DNA from: Candidatus Saccharimonadota bacterium
Lineage (GTDB): Bacteria; Patescibacteriota; Saccharimonadia; Saccharimonadales; Saccharimonadaceae
Assembly (NCBI GenBank): GCA_030530425.1
Contig: JAUMVA010000004.1
Location: 1 to 42,774, forward strand
Direction: 5' to 3'
DNA: 42,774 bases
Shown here in pieces: positions 1-12,182 of this stretch. Numbering within the stretch: the first letter of the stretch is position 1; each line of letters starts with the position of its first letter. The translations under genes were made by a program, and so were the position numbers. A model generated the notes under the pieces. The model saw only the letters and a list, made by a program, of their open reading frames with translations, ran no database searches and had not been told where the DNA came from.

Positions 1-2
1 AA

Positions 3-874
3 GAAATTGATGCAAATAAACGTAAAACTTGGCTAATTATGCTGGTGTTTTTGGGGCTGATTGCCGGACTATCGGTACTCATTGCTGATTTAATGGGGGA
101 AGTTTATATTTCGTTGTACGTGATTCTAGCCGCACTAATTTATGCGTTCATTCAATATTTTATCGCTTCAAAAATGGCGCTGTTTATGGCTGGTGCCAAA
201 CCGATTGAACTGCGCGATAATCCACGCTTTTATCGGATTGTTGAGAATCTGTCGATTTCTACTGGTCTGCCAATGCCAAAAGTCTATGTGATTGATGATT
301 CATCACCGAATGCCTTTGCGACTGGTCGCGATCCTCAGCACGCTGCCGTGGCGGCGACCACTGGGTTAATTGATATGATGACCGATCGCGAGTTAGAAGG
401 TGTGATGGCGCATGAAATGGCACATGTCGGTAATTATGATATTAAAGTTAGTATGATTGCTTTTGGGCTGGTAGCGGCGATTTCGGTATTGTGCGATATT
501 GGCTTACGGATTGCGATTCGCGGAGCGGGCGATTCGGATGATGACGGAGCAGGAGTTATCTTGCTGGTAGTGGCAATTGTGGCTGCAGTTTTTGGACCAA
601 TTATTGCGATGATGGTACAGATGGCTGTTAGTCGCAATCGGGAATATCTGGCCGATGCAACCGCAGCACTGACTACGCGCGATCCGGAATCACTAGCCAG
701 CGCTTTAACAAAATTATCCGAGAATAAAACGATTTTACGCAACCAAAATCCATCAATGGCTAATATGTACATCAATAATCCACTTAAAAAAGGCTGGTTG
801 TCGAAGATGACCAGTACCCATCCGCCGATCGAGGAGCGTATTGCACGGTTACGACAAATGGCAGGGCAATTCTA

Positions 875-875
<1 letters not shown>
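3..875 (+). CDS. htpX: HtpX-like membrane zinc metalloprotease, 5' end missing
   Basis: This is an M48-family membrane endopeptidase that degrades damaged membrane proteins, probably with its active site facing the cytoplasm. Counting from the Met at base 39, the zinc motif HEMAH is at residues 125-129 and the third ligand is the Glu of NREYLADA (residue 202). Hydrophobic segments lie at the N-terminus, around 28-50, 140-160 and 170-195. The reading frame stays open to the window edge, and the residues before that Met (EIDANKRKTWLI) match the normal HtpX N-terminus. The ATG at 39 is therefore internal and the real start lies upstream of the window. Its TAA overlaps the next ATG by one base, which suggests coupling. 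The family call is firm. Confidence 0.93.
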
Positions 876-4073
<3,198 letters not shown>

Positions 4074-4101
4074 TGTGCTTTACGAAACGTAAGTCGCGAT
4101 A

Positions 4102-4141
4102 AATTAATATCGCCCGACTAATACAGTGGGCGATATTAATT
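4102..4141. terminator. Bidirectional hairpin terminator between ligA and eno
   Basis: A perfect 14-bp inverted repeat (4102-4115 with 4128-4141; arm core ATTAATATCGCCC) has a 12-base loop. It lies between the convergent ends of ligA and eno. The A/T-rich outer ends of the arms give a short U run in either direction, so it can stop transcription from both sides. Confidence 0.7.
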
Positions 4142-4155
4142 AAAGATTCAAATGA

Positions 4156-5436
4156 CTATTTATTAAACGGACAAGCTAATTTTAACTCTGGATGAGCTTC
4201 GGAAATGCGCATTAGCTCGTTGTATTTAGCGATTCGATCAGTTCGTGAAAGTGAGCCGGTTTTGATCTGTCCACAACCTAGACCAACTGCCAAGTGGGCT
4301 ATGGTAACATCTTCGGTCTCGCCAGAACGGTGACTCATAATAGTATTGTAGCCATTATTTTGTGCTAATTTAACTGCATTTATGGTTTCAGATAATGTTC
4401 CAATTTGATTTGGCTTAATCAAAATTGCATTAGCGGCATGCTGATTAATGGCTTGTTGCAATAGTTCAACATTAGTGACTAATAAATCATCGCCAACTAA
4501 TTGTGTGCTTGCGCCAAATTTAGCAGTGAGAGCTTGCCAACCATTCCAATCGTATTCTGCCAGTCCGTCTTCAATTGATACTAGTGGGTATTTAATCATT
4601 AAATCAGCATAGAAATCTGACATTTGGGCGCTAGTTAGTTGTTTGCGATCGGCTTTTAAATGATATAGTCCATCGTGATAAAATTCACTACTTGCCGCGT
4701 CGATAGCGATGACGACATCTTTCCCGATTTGATAGCCTGCAGCAGTGATTGCTTCAGCTATTAATTGTGGTGGCTCTTGATTGCCTTCGACGACACGTGG
4801 TGCATAACCGCCTTCATCGCCAACAGTAGTTGGGTAGTTTTTATTTTTCAGAACTTTTGCTAATGCGTGAAAAACTTCAGCACCAATTTGAACAGCCTGA
4901 AAAATATCTTTAGTACCAATTGGTATAATCATATATTCTTGAATATCGGTCGCCCAACCTGCATGCGCGCCACCGTTCATCACGTTCATCATTGGCAATG
5001 GCAAGTTCGGCTGAGAGTTAGTTTTTTCGGCGATATACTGCCACAACTCTAGGTGTTTAGCTTGGGCGGCGGCTTTAGCGGTGGCAAGTGAAACTGCAAG
5101 AATCGCATTAGCTCCGAGGCGCGATTTATTGGCTGTTCCGTCTAAATCAATCATAATTTGGTCGATTTTTGCCTGGTCTATAGCGTCATGCCCTAGTAGG
5201 GCTTGGCGAATTTCTTCATTAATATTAGTAACAGCTCGATAGACAGATTTGCCATTGTAAGCTCGATCATTGTCACGTAGCTCTAAAGCTTCGCCAGAAC
5301 CGGTTGAGGCTCCGCTTGGCACAGCGGCGCGACCAAAAGATCCGTCAGCTAATATTACATCAGCCTCAACAGTCGGGTTGCCTCGTGAATCTAAAATTTG
5401 TCGACCAATAATATTTTTAATTGTCCAATTATCCAT
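4156..5436 (-). CDS. eno: Enolase
   Basis: Converts 2-phosphoglycerate to phosphoenolpyruvate in glycolysis, in the cytoplasm. The 426 residues match the usual enolase length. Visible signatures are MNVMNGGAH (152-158), the acid Glu208 in VGDEGGYAP, the metal ligands Asp246, Glu289 (SIEDGL) and Asp316 (GDDL), the base Lys341 in LIKPNQ, and SHRSGETED (368-376). The start ATG at 5436 is preceded by GGAG four bases away. A TGC-TAAAAT box at 5478-5470 predicts a leader of about 26 bases, so this gene has a conventional ribosome binding site, unlike most first genes here. It is divergent from the histidine phosphatase gene. Confidence 0.97.
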   Translation of the reverse strand: MDNWTIKNIIGRQILDSRGNPTVEADVILADGSFGRAAVPSGASTGSGEALELRDNDRAYNGKSVYRAVTNINEEIRQALLGHDAIDQAKIDQIMIDLDGTANKSRLGANAILAVSLATAKAAAQAKHLELWQYIAEKTNSQPNLPLPMMNVMNGGAHAGWATDIQEYMIIPIGTKDIFQAVQIGAEVFHALAKVLKNKNYPTTVGDEGGYAPRVVEGNQEPPQLIAEAITAAGYQIGKDVVIAIDAASSEFYHDGLYHLKADRKQLTSAQMSDFYADLMIKYPLVSIEDGLAEYDWNGWQALTAKFGASTQLVGDDLLVTNVELLQQAINQHAANAILIKPNQIGTLSETINAVKLAQNNGYNTIMSHRSGETEDVTIAHLAVGLGCGQIKTGSLSRTDRIAKYNELMRISEAHPELKLACPFNK

Positions 5437-5469
5437 AAAACTCCGTTTTTTATTCAGTAATACAAGTTT

Positions 5470-5478
5470 ATTTTAGCA
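5470..5478 (-). promoter_or_regulatory. Extended -10 promoter of eno
   Basis: TGC-TAAAAT on the minus strand, with its last base 33 bases before the eno ATG. The predicted mRNA has a short leader carrying GGAG. No -35 box is evident. Confidence 0.55.
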
Positions 5479-5493
5479 CAAATAATATGTTTA

Positions 5494-5502
5494 TGTTAAA
5501 AT
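5494..5502 (+). promoter_or_regulatory. Extended -10 promoter placing the start site at the ATG of the phosphatase gene
   Basis: TGT-TAAAAT, with six bases between the hexamer and the ATG at 5509. Normal spacing puts the first transcribed base at or next to the A of ATG, giving a leaderless mRNA. Confidence 0.6.
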
Positions 5503-5508
5503 ATCGAC

Positions 5509-6354
5509 ATGAATAATTACGACTTTAAACAAAATGAGTATCGTGAAATGCCGGATCATTTTGTGTTTGTGCGACATGGAGAAAGTGAATCGAATATAGT
5601 CCAACTGGCTGAATATCAAGGACGAATTCATGAAAAGTACGAAGAAATTGCTTCTCGACCAGATTGGGAACAACGACTAACAACTGATGGTATTAAACAA
5701 GCTCAGTTAGCTGGTTATTGGTTGAGTAAAGAATTTGGTAACATTGATAATTTTGATGGCTGTTTTGTGTCGCCATTTTTACGAGCACGAGAAACAGCAG
5801 CTCAATTTGGCGGTGACAATTGGATTGTAGATGATCGAATCGTTGAGCGCTTTCGTGGGGTCTATGGTGTAGTATCTTATCAACAAAATTATGAGGATGA
5901 GAACCATACTCGGCGTTTAAAAGGCATTTTTGATGCTTCTCCATGGTATGCGCGTTTAGATGGAGCTGAAAGTTTACAAGATGTATTTGGTCGTTATCGT
6001 GCATTTCAAGATTCGATCAAACGTCATTATGCTAGACAAAAGGTATTGGTAGTATCACATGGTGATTTTATCAAGACGGCGCGATATTCTATTGAATGGA
6101 TGATGCCCGAGCAATGGCATCGTGATCGTGAAAAATTTCGCTTGCCAAATTGTGCAATTGTTCATTACACCAGGATTAATCCATTAAATCCGACTGAACG
6201 AATGGATGGCTTGAGCTGGGTTCGAATAATCTATCCTGACGATCTGCAAAATTCGCCCAATGGTGGTCGTTGGCAAAAGATGAACATTAAGCGAGTTTTC
6301 AAGGCTGAAGAATTGCTTGATGGTATGGCAAAGTTTCCTCCAATTCTGCGTTAA
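5509..6354 (+). CDS. Histidine phosphatase superfamily protein (phosphoglycerate mutase-like)
   Basis: A phosphohydrolase or mutase with a phospho-histidine intermediate. The 281 residues open with VRHGESESN (nucleophile His22 in the RHG motif). They continue with the conserved VSPFLRARETA segment near 84-94 and the second catalytic His in VVSHGDF near 182-188. Divergence from eno over a 72-base shared promoter region could hint at a glycolytic phosphoglycerate mutase. However, the length and the divergent C-terminal half (rich in Arg, Trp and Pro) fit a broad-specificity phosphatase equally well, so no gene symbol is given. There is no Shine-Dalgarno sequence, and translation is probably leaderless. 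Confidence 0.85.
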   Translation: MNNYDFKQNEYREMPDHFVFVRHGESESNIVQLAEYQGRIHEKYEEIASRPDWEQRLTTDGIKQAQLAGYWLSKEFGNIDNFDGCFVSPFLRARETAAQFGGDNWIVDDRIVERFRGVYGVVSYQQNYEDENHTRRLKGIFDASPWYARLDGAESLQDVFGRYRAFQDSIKRHYARQKVLVVSHGDFIKTARYSIEWMMPEQWHRDREKFRLPNCAIVHYTRINPLNPTERMDGLSWVRIIYPDDLQNSPNGGRWQKMNIKRVFKAEELLDGMAKFPPILR

Positions 6355-6399
6355 GTTTAAGAAGCTTGCCTGACTAAAGCTTGGCAAAATGGTTTAATT

Positions 6400-6408
6400 T
6401 GATACAAT
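6400..6408 (+). promoter_or_regulatory. Extended -10 promoter of the G5-domain lysin gene
   Basis: TGA-TACAAT with 13 bases before the ATG at 6422. It predicts a leader of about seven bases with no room for a Shine-Dalgarno sequence. Confidence 0.5.
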
Positions 6409-6421
6409 AGTAGTAATAATT

Positions 6422-7705
6422 ATGCGAAAAATCAGGACTTGGTGCATAGGAATTAGCTTAATCTTTGGCAGTTTGGCGATTTTAAATGGCATTGATTTAT
6501 TGCGTCATAATATCAATCAACTAGCTTCCGCAACTAGTCAACAAAAAATCGTAACAATTCATGACCAAACAACCAAACGAACTATTTTAACTGAAGCTGC
6601 GACAGTCGAGGCGGTTTTGAAGGAGGCTAATATAGAAATCAGTGAGGTTGACTTGGTCGAACCAGGTCTTAAAACTGAAGTATCTGATGGCTTTTTTATT
6701 AACATTTTTCGGGCAAAACCATTAACTATCATCGATGGTAATCGACAGTTTCGGATCAGAACACCGTATCGTTTAGTGGCTGATATTATCAAACATGCTG
6801 GGATCGAGTTTTATGATGAAGATCAGGCTGATTTCGTGGTTGACCAATTTAGTGTCGGTTCAGGGATTGGTGTCCAATTAAAAATTAAACGCTCAACAGC
6901 TTTTGAATTAAACTTTTTTGGTAAAATTAGCCAGGTTCGAACTCAGGCGACAACGATTGACCAATTTTTGGATCAAAAGCAGATTAAATTAACTGAGAAT
7001 GATCATATGAATTTAGCAAAGACGGCTGAAATAAGACCGGATATGAAATTAGAGATTTGGCGTGAAGGTGAACAGGAAGTCGCTGTTGAAGAGGAAATTG
7101 CTTTTTCGGAGCATAAAGTGATGAATTATGAAAAACCAGCTGGCTTTAAAGAAGTTCAGCAAGCTGGTGTGAAGGGTAAGCGTCTAGTTACTTATAAAAT
7201 TGAGATAAAAAATGGAGTTGAGGTTTCGCGTGTTGAAACTAACAGCGTAACGATTGTTGAGCCAAAAGAACAGGTTATAACGGTCGGTGCTAAAGGTCGT
7301 TTCACAACGCCATCTGAAAACGAAAATAAAACTTGGGATTTTTTGATTAGTAATGGTTTTAGTCGAGTTCAGACTGCTGGTATTATGGGTAATTTAAAAC
7401 AGGAGCATGGTTTTAGTACAACTGACACGTCAGGTGGTTTGGGAATTGTGCAATGGACTGGTGGTCGTCGAACTAGATTGATTAACACATATCCAGATAG
7501 TTGGGATACGATTGATAGTCAATTAAACTTTTTGATGAGTGAATTAAATGGTGGTTATAGTAAAGTTAAACAGGCAATTCTAGCGAGTGGTGATCTGACT
7601 GAAGTGGTACGAATTTTTCAAAATCAATATGAACGCTGTAATCCACGCTATTGCATGGAAGGTCGTCGAATCCAATATGCGTCAGATATTTTAGCGAGTC
7701 ATTAA
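6422..7705 (+). CDS. Secreted wall lysin with DUF348 repeats, G5 domain and phage-tail-type lysozyme domain
   Basis: A probable exported peptidoglycan hydrolase resembling the domain layout of resuscitation-promoting factors. A signal-anchor helix (about 7-25) is followed by two ubiquitin-like DUF348-type units (about 42-82 and 150-200), with a related stretch between them near 100-140. A G5 domain follows (about 222-283), then a lysozyme-like domain (about 302-420). In that last domain GIMGNLKQEHGF contains the presumed catalytic Glu328, followed by GGLGIVQWTGGRR, the usual pattern of phage tail lysozymes. Saccharibacteria live on the surface of actinobacterial hosts, so the enzyme could remodel its own or the host's wall. 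The rsmA start overlaps its stop. Confidence 0.85.
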   Translation: MRKIRTWCIGISLIFGSLAILNGIDLLRHNINQLASATSQQKIVTIHDQTTKRTILTEAATVEAVLKEANIEISEVDLVEPGLKTEVSDGFFINIFRAKPLTIIDGNRQFRIRTPYRLVADIIKHAGIEFYDEDQADFVVDQFSVGSGIGVQLKIKRSTAFELNFFGKISQVRTQATTIDQFLDQKQIKLTENDHMNLAKTAEIRPDMKLEIWREGEQEVAVEEEIAFSEHKVMNYEKPAGFKEVQQAGVKGKRLVTYKIEIKNGVEVSRVETNSVTIVEPKEQVITVGAKGRFTTPSENENKTWDFLISNGFSRVQTAGIMGNLKQEHGFSTTDTSGGLGIVQWTGGRRTRLINTYPDSWDTIDSQLNFLMSELNGGYSKVKQAILASGDLTEVVRIFQNQYERCNPRYCMEGRRIQYASDILASH

Positions 7706-8493
7706 TGCCGACTAATAAATCTTTAGGTCAACATTGGCTGCGTGACCGAACGGCGCTTGATGATATTGTAAAATTTGCTGGTGTTAATTCTAATGATGCG
7801 GTGTTAGAAATTGGGCCTGGTTTAGGAACACTAACTAGTGCAATCCTTCGCCAGGCTAAATCAGTAACGGCGGTCGAGTTTGATAGCGAATTGGCTCGTA
7901 AATTGCCAGCTCAATTTCCTGGCAAAAATCTCGAAGTGATTCATAGTGATATTCTGCAATTTGATTTAAATCAATTGCCAAAAGGCTATAAAGTGGTGGC
8001 AAATTTACCGTATTATATTACGGCTAAAATCGTTAATCACTTAATTTCGGCCGATAATAAACCAGCGAGTATTACAATTTTGATTCAAAAAGAAGTTGCT
8101 GAACGAATTGCTCAGGTTGATGGAAATAGTATTTTGGCTTTGGCGGTTGAAAATCAGGCGATGGTTGAATTAGGAAAAATTGTACCGCCTGAACTGTTCA
8201 CTCCGCCGCCAAAAGTTGATTCACAAGTAATTAGACTTGACGTAAGATCAACCCCATTGCTTAATAAAAATAAAGAAGCTGCGTTTTTTCGTGTGTTAAA
8301 AGCGGCTTTTTCAGCTAAACGTAAGAAAATCCGCTCTAGTTTGGCGGGTGGTCTAATACTCGATAAAAAAGTGATCGAGCAGCTATTACAACGAGCTAAT
8401 ATTAACCCCGATATTCGAGCTGAACGTTTAACGTTTTCTGATTTTGAGCGTTTAGCCGAAGCTTATATCTATTTTAATGAAGGTGATTATTGA
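7705..8493 (+). CDS. rsmA: 16S rRNA dimethyladenosine transferase RsmA (KsgA)
   Basis: Dimethylates the two adjacent adenines near the 3' end of 16S rRNA during 30S assembly. I chose the ATG at 7705 (262 residues), which shares a base with the upstream TAA. A possible 18-residue extension from 7651 lies inside the lysin gene and is not family-like. From this start the protein opens MPTNKSLGQHWL, the normal KsgA N-terminus. The SAM motif VLEIGPGLGTLT is near 37-48, the catalytic NLPYYI near 99-104, and PPPKVDSQVI near 168-177. A C-terminal helical domain follows. There is no clear Shine-Dalgarno sequence, so coupling with the upstream gene is likely. Confidence 0.95.
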   Translation: MPTNKSLGQHWLRDRTALDDIVKFAGVNSNDAVLEIGPGLGTLTSAILRQAKSVTAVEFDSELARKLPAQFPGKNLEVIHSDILQFDLNQLPKGYKVVANLPYYITAKIVNHLISADNKPASITILIQKEVAERIAQVDGNSILALAVENQAMVELGKIVPPELFTPPPKVDSQVIRLDVRSTPLLNKNKEAAFFRVLKAAFSAKRKKIRSSLAGGLILDKKVIEQLLQRANINPDIRAERLTFSDFERLAEAYIYFNEGDY

Positions 8494-8497
8494 TAAG

Positions 8498-8695
8498 ATG
8501 GAAGATGATTTAAGGGGTATGCCTTATTTTATGGAAAACGACGCTTGGTATTATACTGATCTTGAACTTTGTAACGAATATGGTGGAAATATTCACTTAA
8601 CTGAACTAGGTAAGTCAATCCCGTCTGTTGTGGCGAGCTATGATGAGTTTTATACTCCTGAATACGACGAAGATGGCAATATTGTTGATTTGTAA
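8498..8695 (+). CDS. Small acidic hypothetical protein
   Basis: Function not recognised. It has 65 residues and is rich in Asp, Glu and Tyr, ending in an acidic stretch (EYDEDGNIVDL), with no membrane segment or known motif. The ATG at 8498 is preferred because AAGGTGAT lies just upstream. An in-frame ATG at 8477 would add seven residues and overlap rsmA by 17 bases. The spacing suggests co-transcription with rsmA. Confidence 0.55.
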   Translation: MEDDLRGMPYFMENDAWYYTDLELCNEYGGNIHLTELGKSIPSVVASYDEFYTPEYDEDGNIVDL

Positions 8696-8768
8696 GAATA
8701 TTATCTTTATAATTATATCATATTTATGCTAAAAAGTCAATGGCAGGCTTTAAAAACCGGCTGTTTTT

Positions 8769-8777
8769 TGGTATAAT
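8769..8777 (+). promoter_or_regulatory. Extended -10 promoter at the metG start
   Basis: TGG-TATAAT, a perfect -10 hexamer with the TG extension, six bases before the metG ATG at 8784. It predicts a leaderless mRNA for the metG-to-mnmA operon. No -35 box is visible. Confidence 0.65.
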
Positions 8778-8783
8778 TTAAGC

Positions 8784-10277
8784 ATGAAATTAAAATCCTA
8801 CATTACAACTGCTATTCCCTATGTTAATGCCAAACCACATATTGGTAATGCGATGGATTATTTGATTGCTGATATTTGGGCGCGATACCAACGTAAACTT
8901 GATAAACAAGTAGTGTTTCAGGTTGGAACTGATGAACACGGTAATAAAATCGCCAAAAAAGCTCAAGAAAACGGATTGTCAGCACAGGCTTATGTTGATC
9001 AGAATGTGGGTTTTTTTAAAGAGTTGATTACTAAAATGCAAATTACTAACACAGACTTTGTGCGAACAACTGACGTGCGACATATGGCGGCGGTACAATA
9101 TATTTGGAAACAATTGACGCCTTATATTTATAAAAAATCATATGAAGGTTGGTATTGTAGTGGTTGTGAGGCCTTTGTGACCGATAAGGAAGCTGCTGAT
9201 AACAATGGTGTTTGCCCAGATCATAAAATTGCTTATCAGCGCCTGCAGGAAGAAAACTATTTCTTGCGAGTAAGTAAATTTACTGAAAAGATTCATGAAG
9301 CGATTACTAGTGGCAAGATGAGGATTTTGCCAGAAAAGCGGGCTAAAGAATTTTTAAATTTAATAAAAGACGGTTTGGAGGATGTATCAATTTCTCGTCC
9401 GAAAAAAACTGTATCTTGGGGTGTGCCAGTGCCAGACGATCCAACACAAGTGATGTATGTTTGGATTGATGCGCTAGCGAATTATTTGACAGTGATTGGC
9501 TATCCAGAAAAAACAGAATGGAAAGAAATTTGGCCGGCTGATGTACAGGTGGTTGGTAAAGATATTTTACGATTTCATGCTGGAATTTGGCCAGCTATGC
9601 TAATGATGTTAGATCTACCGTTACCAAAAATCTTGTTAGTTCATGGCCATGTGCAGGTGAGCGGTGTAAAAATGAGTAAGTCGGTTGGTAATGTAGTCGA
9701 TCCGATAGAATTAATTGATGACTATGGTGTTGATGCGGTGCGTTATTATTTTTCACGTCACATTCCAACGCAAGATGATGGTGATTTTACCTGGGAACGA
9801 TTCGAGGCGGCTTATAATAATGAGCTTGGCAATGATTTAGGTAATTTAGTCGGCCGAATTGCTAGTATGATTCAAAAATATCAAGCTGGTGTAGTCGGTG
9901 AGATTACGGCAGCTCATCATGACGAAACGGTTTATTTTGAGGCAATGCGAGAGTTAAAGTTTAACGAGGCCTTGGATGAGATTTGGGCTAATGTTCGAGC
10001 TTTAAATCAGTATATTGATACAGTTAAACCTTGGGCAGTTGCTAAAGAAAGAGAAAGTGACCCAGAAGCTGATAAGCATTTGACAGAGATCTTGGATTAT
10101 TTAACTCGATCAATTTGGCATGTGTCAGAATTATTAGAACCATTTATGCCAGAAACTTCGACTAAAATGCAGCAGATTTTTAAACCAGGTGCAATGGGTG
10201 AAGAAGCAAAACAGCCGCTTTTCCCAAAGATCTATCTTCATACCGAGGATCCGCGAGGAAAATATGCTAGTCGATAG
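8784..10277 (+). CDS. metG: Methionyl-tRNA synthetase
   Basis: Charges tRNA-Met, a class I synthetase. The 497 residues contain the HIGH-type motif HIGN (19-22) and the zinc knuckle with CSGC and a distal CPDH. The KMSKS motif appears as KMSKSVGN near 297-304, followed by the helical anticodon-binding domain. The C-terminal tRNA-binding extension of longer MetRS forms is absent. It is the first gene of the unit metG-tatD-cysteine desulfurase-ydcF-mnmA, which is packed with overlaps or gaps of at most 15 bases. Translation probably starts on a leaderless message. Confidence 0.96.
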   Translation: MKLKSYITTAIPYVNAKPHIGNAMDYLIADIWARYQRKLDKQVVFQVGTDEHGNKIAKKAQENGLSAQAYVDQNVGFFKELITKMQITNTDFVRTTDVRHMAAVQYIWKQLTPYIYKKSYEGWYCSGCEAFVTDKEAADNNGVCPDHKIAYQRLQEENYFLRVSKFTEKIHEAITSGKMRILPEKRAKEFLNLIKDGLEDVSISRPKKTVSWGVPVPDDPTQVMYVWIDALANYLTVIGYPEKTEWKEIWPADVQVVGKDILRFHAGIWPAMLMMLDLPLPKILLVHGHVQVSGVKMSKSVGNVVDPIELIDDYGVDAVRYYFSRHIPTQDDGDFTWERFEAAYNNELGNDLGNLVGRIASMIQKYQAGVVGEITAAHHDETVYFEAMRELKFNEALDEIWANVRALNQYIDTVKPWAVAKERESDPEADKHLTEILDYLTRSIWHVSELLEPFMPETSTKMQQIFKPGAMGEEAKQPLFPKIYLHTEDPRGKYASR

Positions 10278-11040
10278 TCACTGTCATATTCACGAAGCTG
10301 ATTTTCCGATTGGTCTTGATGAAGTCTTAAATGCGGCTAAAGCGGCTGATGTTCAGAAAATGATTACAATTGGCACTGATGAATCAAGTTCACGGCGAGC
10401 GATAGATTTAGCTGTGCAACAAGATAATATTTGGGCAACGGTTGGTGTGCATCCGCATAGCGCAAGTTCTGGTTGTGAATTTTTGGACAGTATTGATTTT
10501 ACTGCCAATCCTAAAATTGTGGCAATTGGTGAAACTGGGCTAGATTATCACTATGATTTTTCTCCCCATAAAATCCAGCAGGAACTGTTGAGACAGCAGT
10601 TGATAATCGCAATAAAGGTAGATTTACCAGTCGTATTTCATGTGCGTGAAGCCTTCGATGATTTTTGGATGATTTTTGACGAAATGGCTGATGTGGCACA
10701 AAAACAAGGTCAGAAGTTGCGAGGTGTAATTCATAGTTTTTCGGACAATTTAGATAATTTGCAAAAGGCTTTAAAACGAGGGCTGTATATTGGGGTAAAT
10801 GGCATTGCAACTTTTACAAAAGATGAAACACAGTTGGGCGCTTTTCGAGCAGTGCCGTTGGAGAAACTGTTGATTGAAACTGATGCACCATATTTAGCTC
10901 CAAAAGGCAAGCGTGGGCAAATTAATCAGCCAGCTTATGTACGTGATGTAGCGAAATGGTTAGCAGAATTTTACAAAATTGATTTTAATGAATTAGTGAC
11001 GCAGACAACGAAAAATGCGCATAAATTATTCGGAGTTTAA
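10264..11040 (+). CDS. tatD: TatD family metal-dependent hydrolase/DNase
   Basis: A TIM-barrel metallohydrolase; characterised members are 3'-5' exonucleases or DNA-repair nucleases. The ATG at 10264 (258 residues) overlaps metG by 14 bases and has GAGGAAA just upstream. A longer frame from 10189 would add a non-homologous stretch. Motifs are DSHCHI (4-9), GETGLDYHYD, HVREA, HSFS and ETDAPYLAP, which supply the expected metal ligands. tatD next to metG is a common bacterial gene order. Confidence 0.92.
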   Translation: MLVDSHCHIHEADFPIGLDEVLNAAKAADVQKMITIGTDESSSRRAIDLAVQQDNIWATVGVHPHSASSGCEFLDSIDFTANPKIVAIGETGLDYHYDFSPHKIQQELLRQQLIIAIKVDLPVVFHVREAFDDFWMIFDEMADVAQKQGQKLRGVIHSFSDNLDNLQKALKRGLYIGVNGIATFTKDETQLGAFRAVPLEKLLIETDAPYLAPKGKRGQINQPAYVRDVAKWLAEFYKIDFNELVTQTTKNAHKLFGV

Positions 11041-11042
11041 AA

Positions 11043-12182
11043 GTGAAAGTTTATTTAGACTATGCGGCGGCAACGCCAGCTGACGAACGAGTTGTTAAGG
11101 CAATGCTGCCGTATTTTTCGGATAAGTTTTTTAATCCAAGCGCGCCGTATTTACCAGCAGTGCGAGTACGAGCCGATTACCAGCTAGCAAAAGCGACCAT
11201 TGCGCACACTATTGGTGCAAAAGCTGATCAGTTAGTGATGACAGCTGGGGCGACTGAGTCACTGAATTTAGCATTTTCTAGTGCGAAAAATGTAGTTATT
11301 AGTGGGGTTGAGCATCCAGCCGTAATAAAGTTGGCTCAAAATAAGCAGTCTTACTCAGTTGCAAATATCAGTTCTGGTGGGATTGTAGAAGTTGATGATT
11401 TGATTGATAAAATTACCGATGAAACTGATTTAGTGAGTGTTAGTCTCGTTAGTAGTGATTTAGGTACGGTTCAGCCAATTGCAAAGATCGCTGCTGAAAT
11501 TCGGAAAATTCGTGAAAATCGCGAATTACGGGGCTTAAAACAGCCGCTTTATTTGCACTGTGATGCGTCACAAGGCTTGGGTTATTTAACAATCAATGTT
11601 AGTCGTTTAGGAATTGATTTACTGACGTTGTCTGGTGCAAAAATCTATGGTCCAAAGCAAATTGGTTGCTTATGGATCCGACCTGGCGTTAAATTGCAAC
11701 CGTTGGTGATTGGCGGCGGTCAAGAAATGAATTTACGCAGCGGTACAGAGAATGTGCCGTTTGTGATTGGTTTTGCTAAAGCAATTGATTTAACACGCAA
11801 GTTTAAAACTAAAGAAGTAGTCTTGTTGCGAAATGAACTTGAAAAATATTTGCTAGATAATATCAGTGATGTTCGGGTTCTAGGTTCAATTAAAAAGCGT
11901 TTACCAAATTATTTAGTAGTAAGTTTTGCGGGAATTGAAGCTGAGCGCTTGATTTATCGTTTGGAAAATTATGACATTTATGTTTCAACTGGGGCGGCTT
12001 GTGCGGCTAACCGCGGTAGTGGTTCGCAGACTTTAAAGAACTTAAAACTGAGTGAAGCTGAACAAATTGCGAGTTTGCGTTTGACACTTGGTCAACACAC
12101 GACGCGTGAACAGATTGATTATGCAAAAAAAATAATCGTTAGAGAAGTTCTAGCAGAAAGAGAGTGGGTAAAAAATGTTTAA
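11043..12182 (+). CDS. Cysteine desulfurase (NifS/IscS family)
   Basis: A PLP enzyme that takes sulfur from cysteine as an enzyme-bound persulfide. The 379 residues show VYLDYAAATP at the N-terminus, His91, Asp174 in the DASQ segment, PLP Lys200 in SGAK and the RSGTENVP motif. The persulfide Cys320 lies in STGAACAANRG. The start is GTG at 11043 with GGAG eight bases upstream. MnmA is encoded two genes downstream and no Fe-S scaffold gene is nearby, so its likely role is feeding sulfur for tRNA 2-thiouridine; Fe-S assembly elsewhere in the genome cannot be excluded. Whether it is IscS, SufS or NifS proper is not settled. Confidence 0.93.
   Translation: MKVYLDYAAATPADERVVKAMLPYFSDKFFNPSAPYLPAVRVRADYQLAKATIAHTIGAKADQLVMTAGATESLNLAFSSAKNVVISGVEHPAVIKLAQNKQSYSVANISSGGIVEVDDLIDKITDETDLVSVSLVSSDLGTVQPIAKIAAEIRKIRENRELRGLKQPLYLHCDASQGLGYLTINVSRLGIDLLTLSGAKIYGPKQIGCLWIRPGVKLQPLVIGGGQEMNLRSGTENVPFVIGFAKAIDLTRKFKTKEVVLLRNELEKYLLDNISDVRVLGSIKKRLPNYLVVSFAGIEAERLIYRLENYDIYVSTGAACAANRGSGSQTLKNLKLSEAEQIASLRLTLGQHTTREQIDYAKKIIVREVLAEREWVKNV

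Noticed and set aside
434-775. Long reading frame antisense to htpX
   Set aside because: Lies entirely opposite a clear family member, has no start signals and no protein-like composition; a shadow frame.
8757-8771. Possible terminator before metG (run of T after a G/C pair)
   Set aside because: No stable stem could be drawn; the T run belongs to the promoter region.
8740-8781. Thirteen-codon frame before metG, after a TGC-TAAAAA box
   Set aside because: The box is poor, the spacing is too short and the frame overlaps the much better metG promoter.
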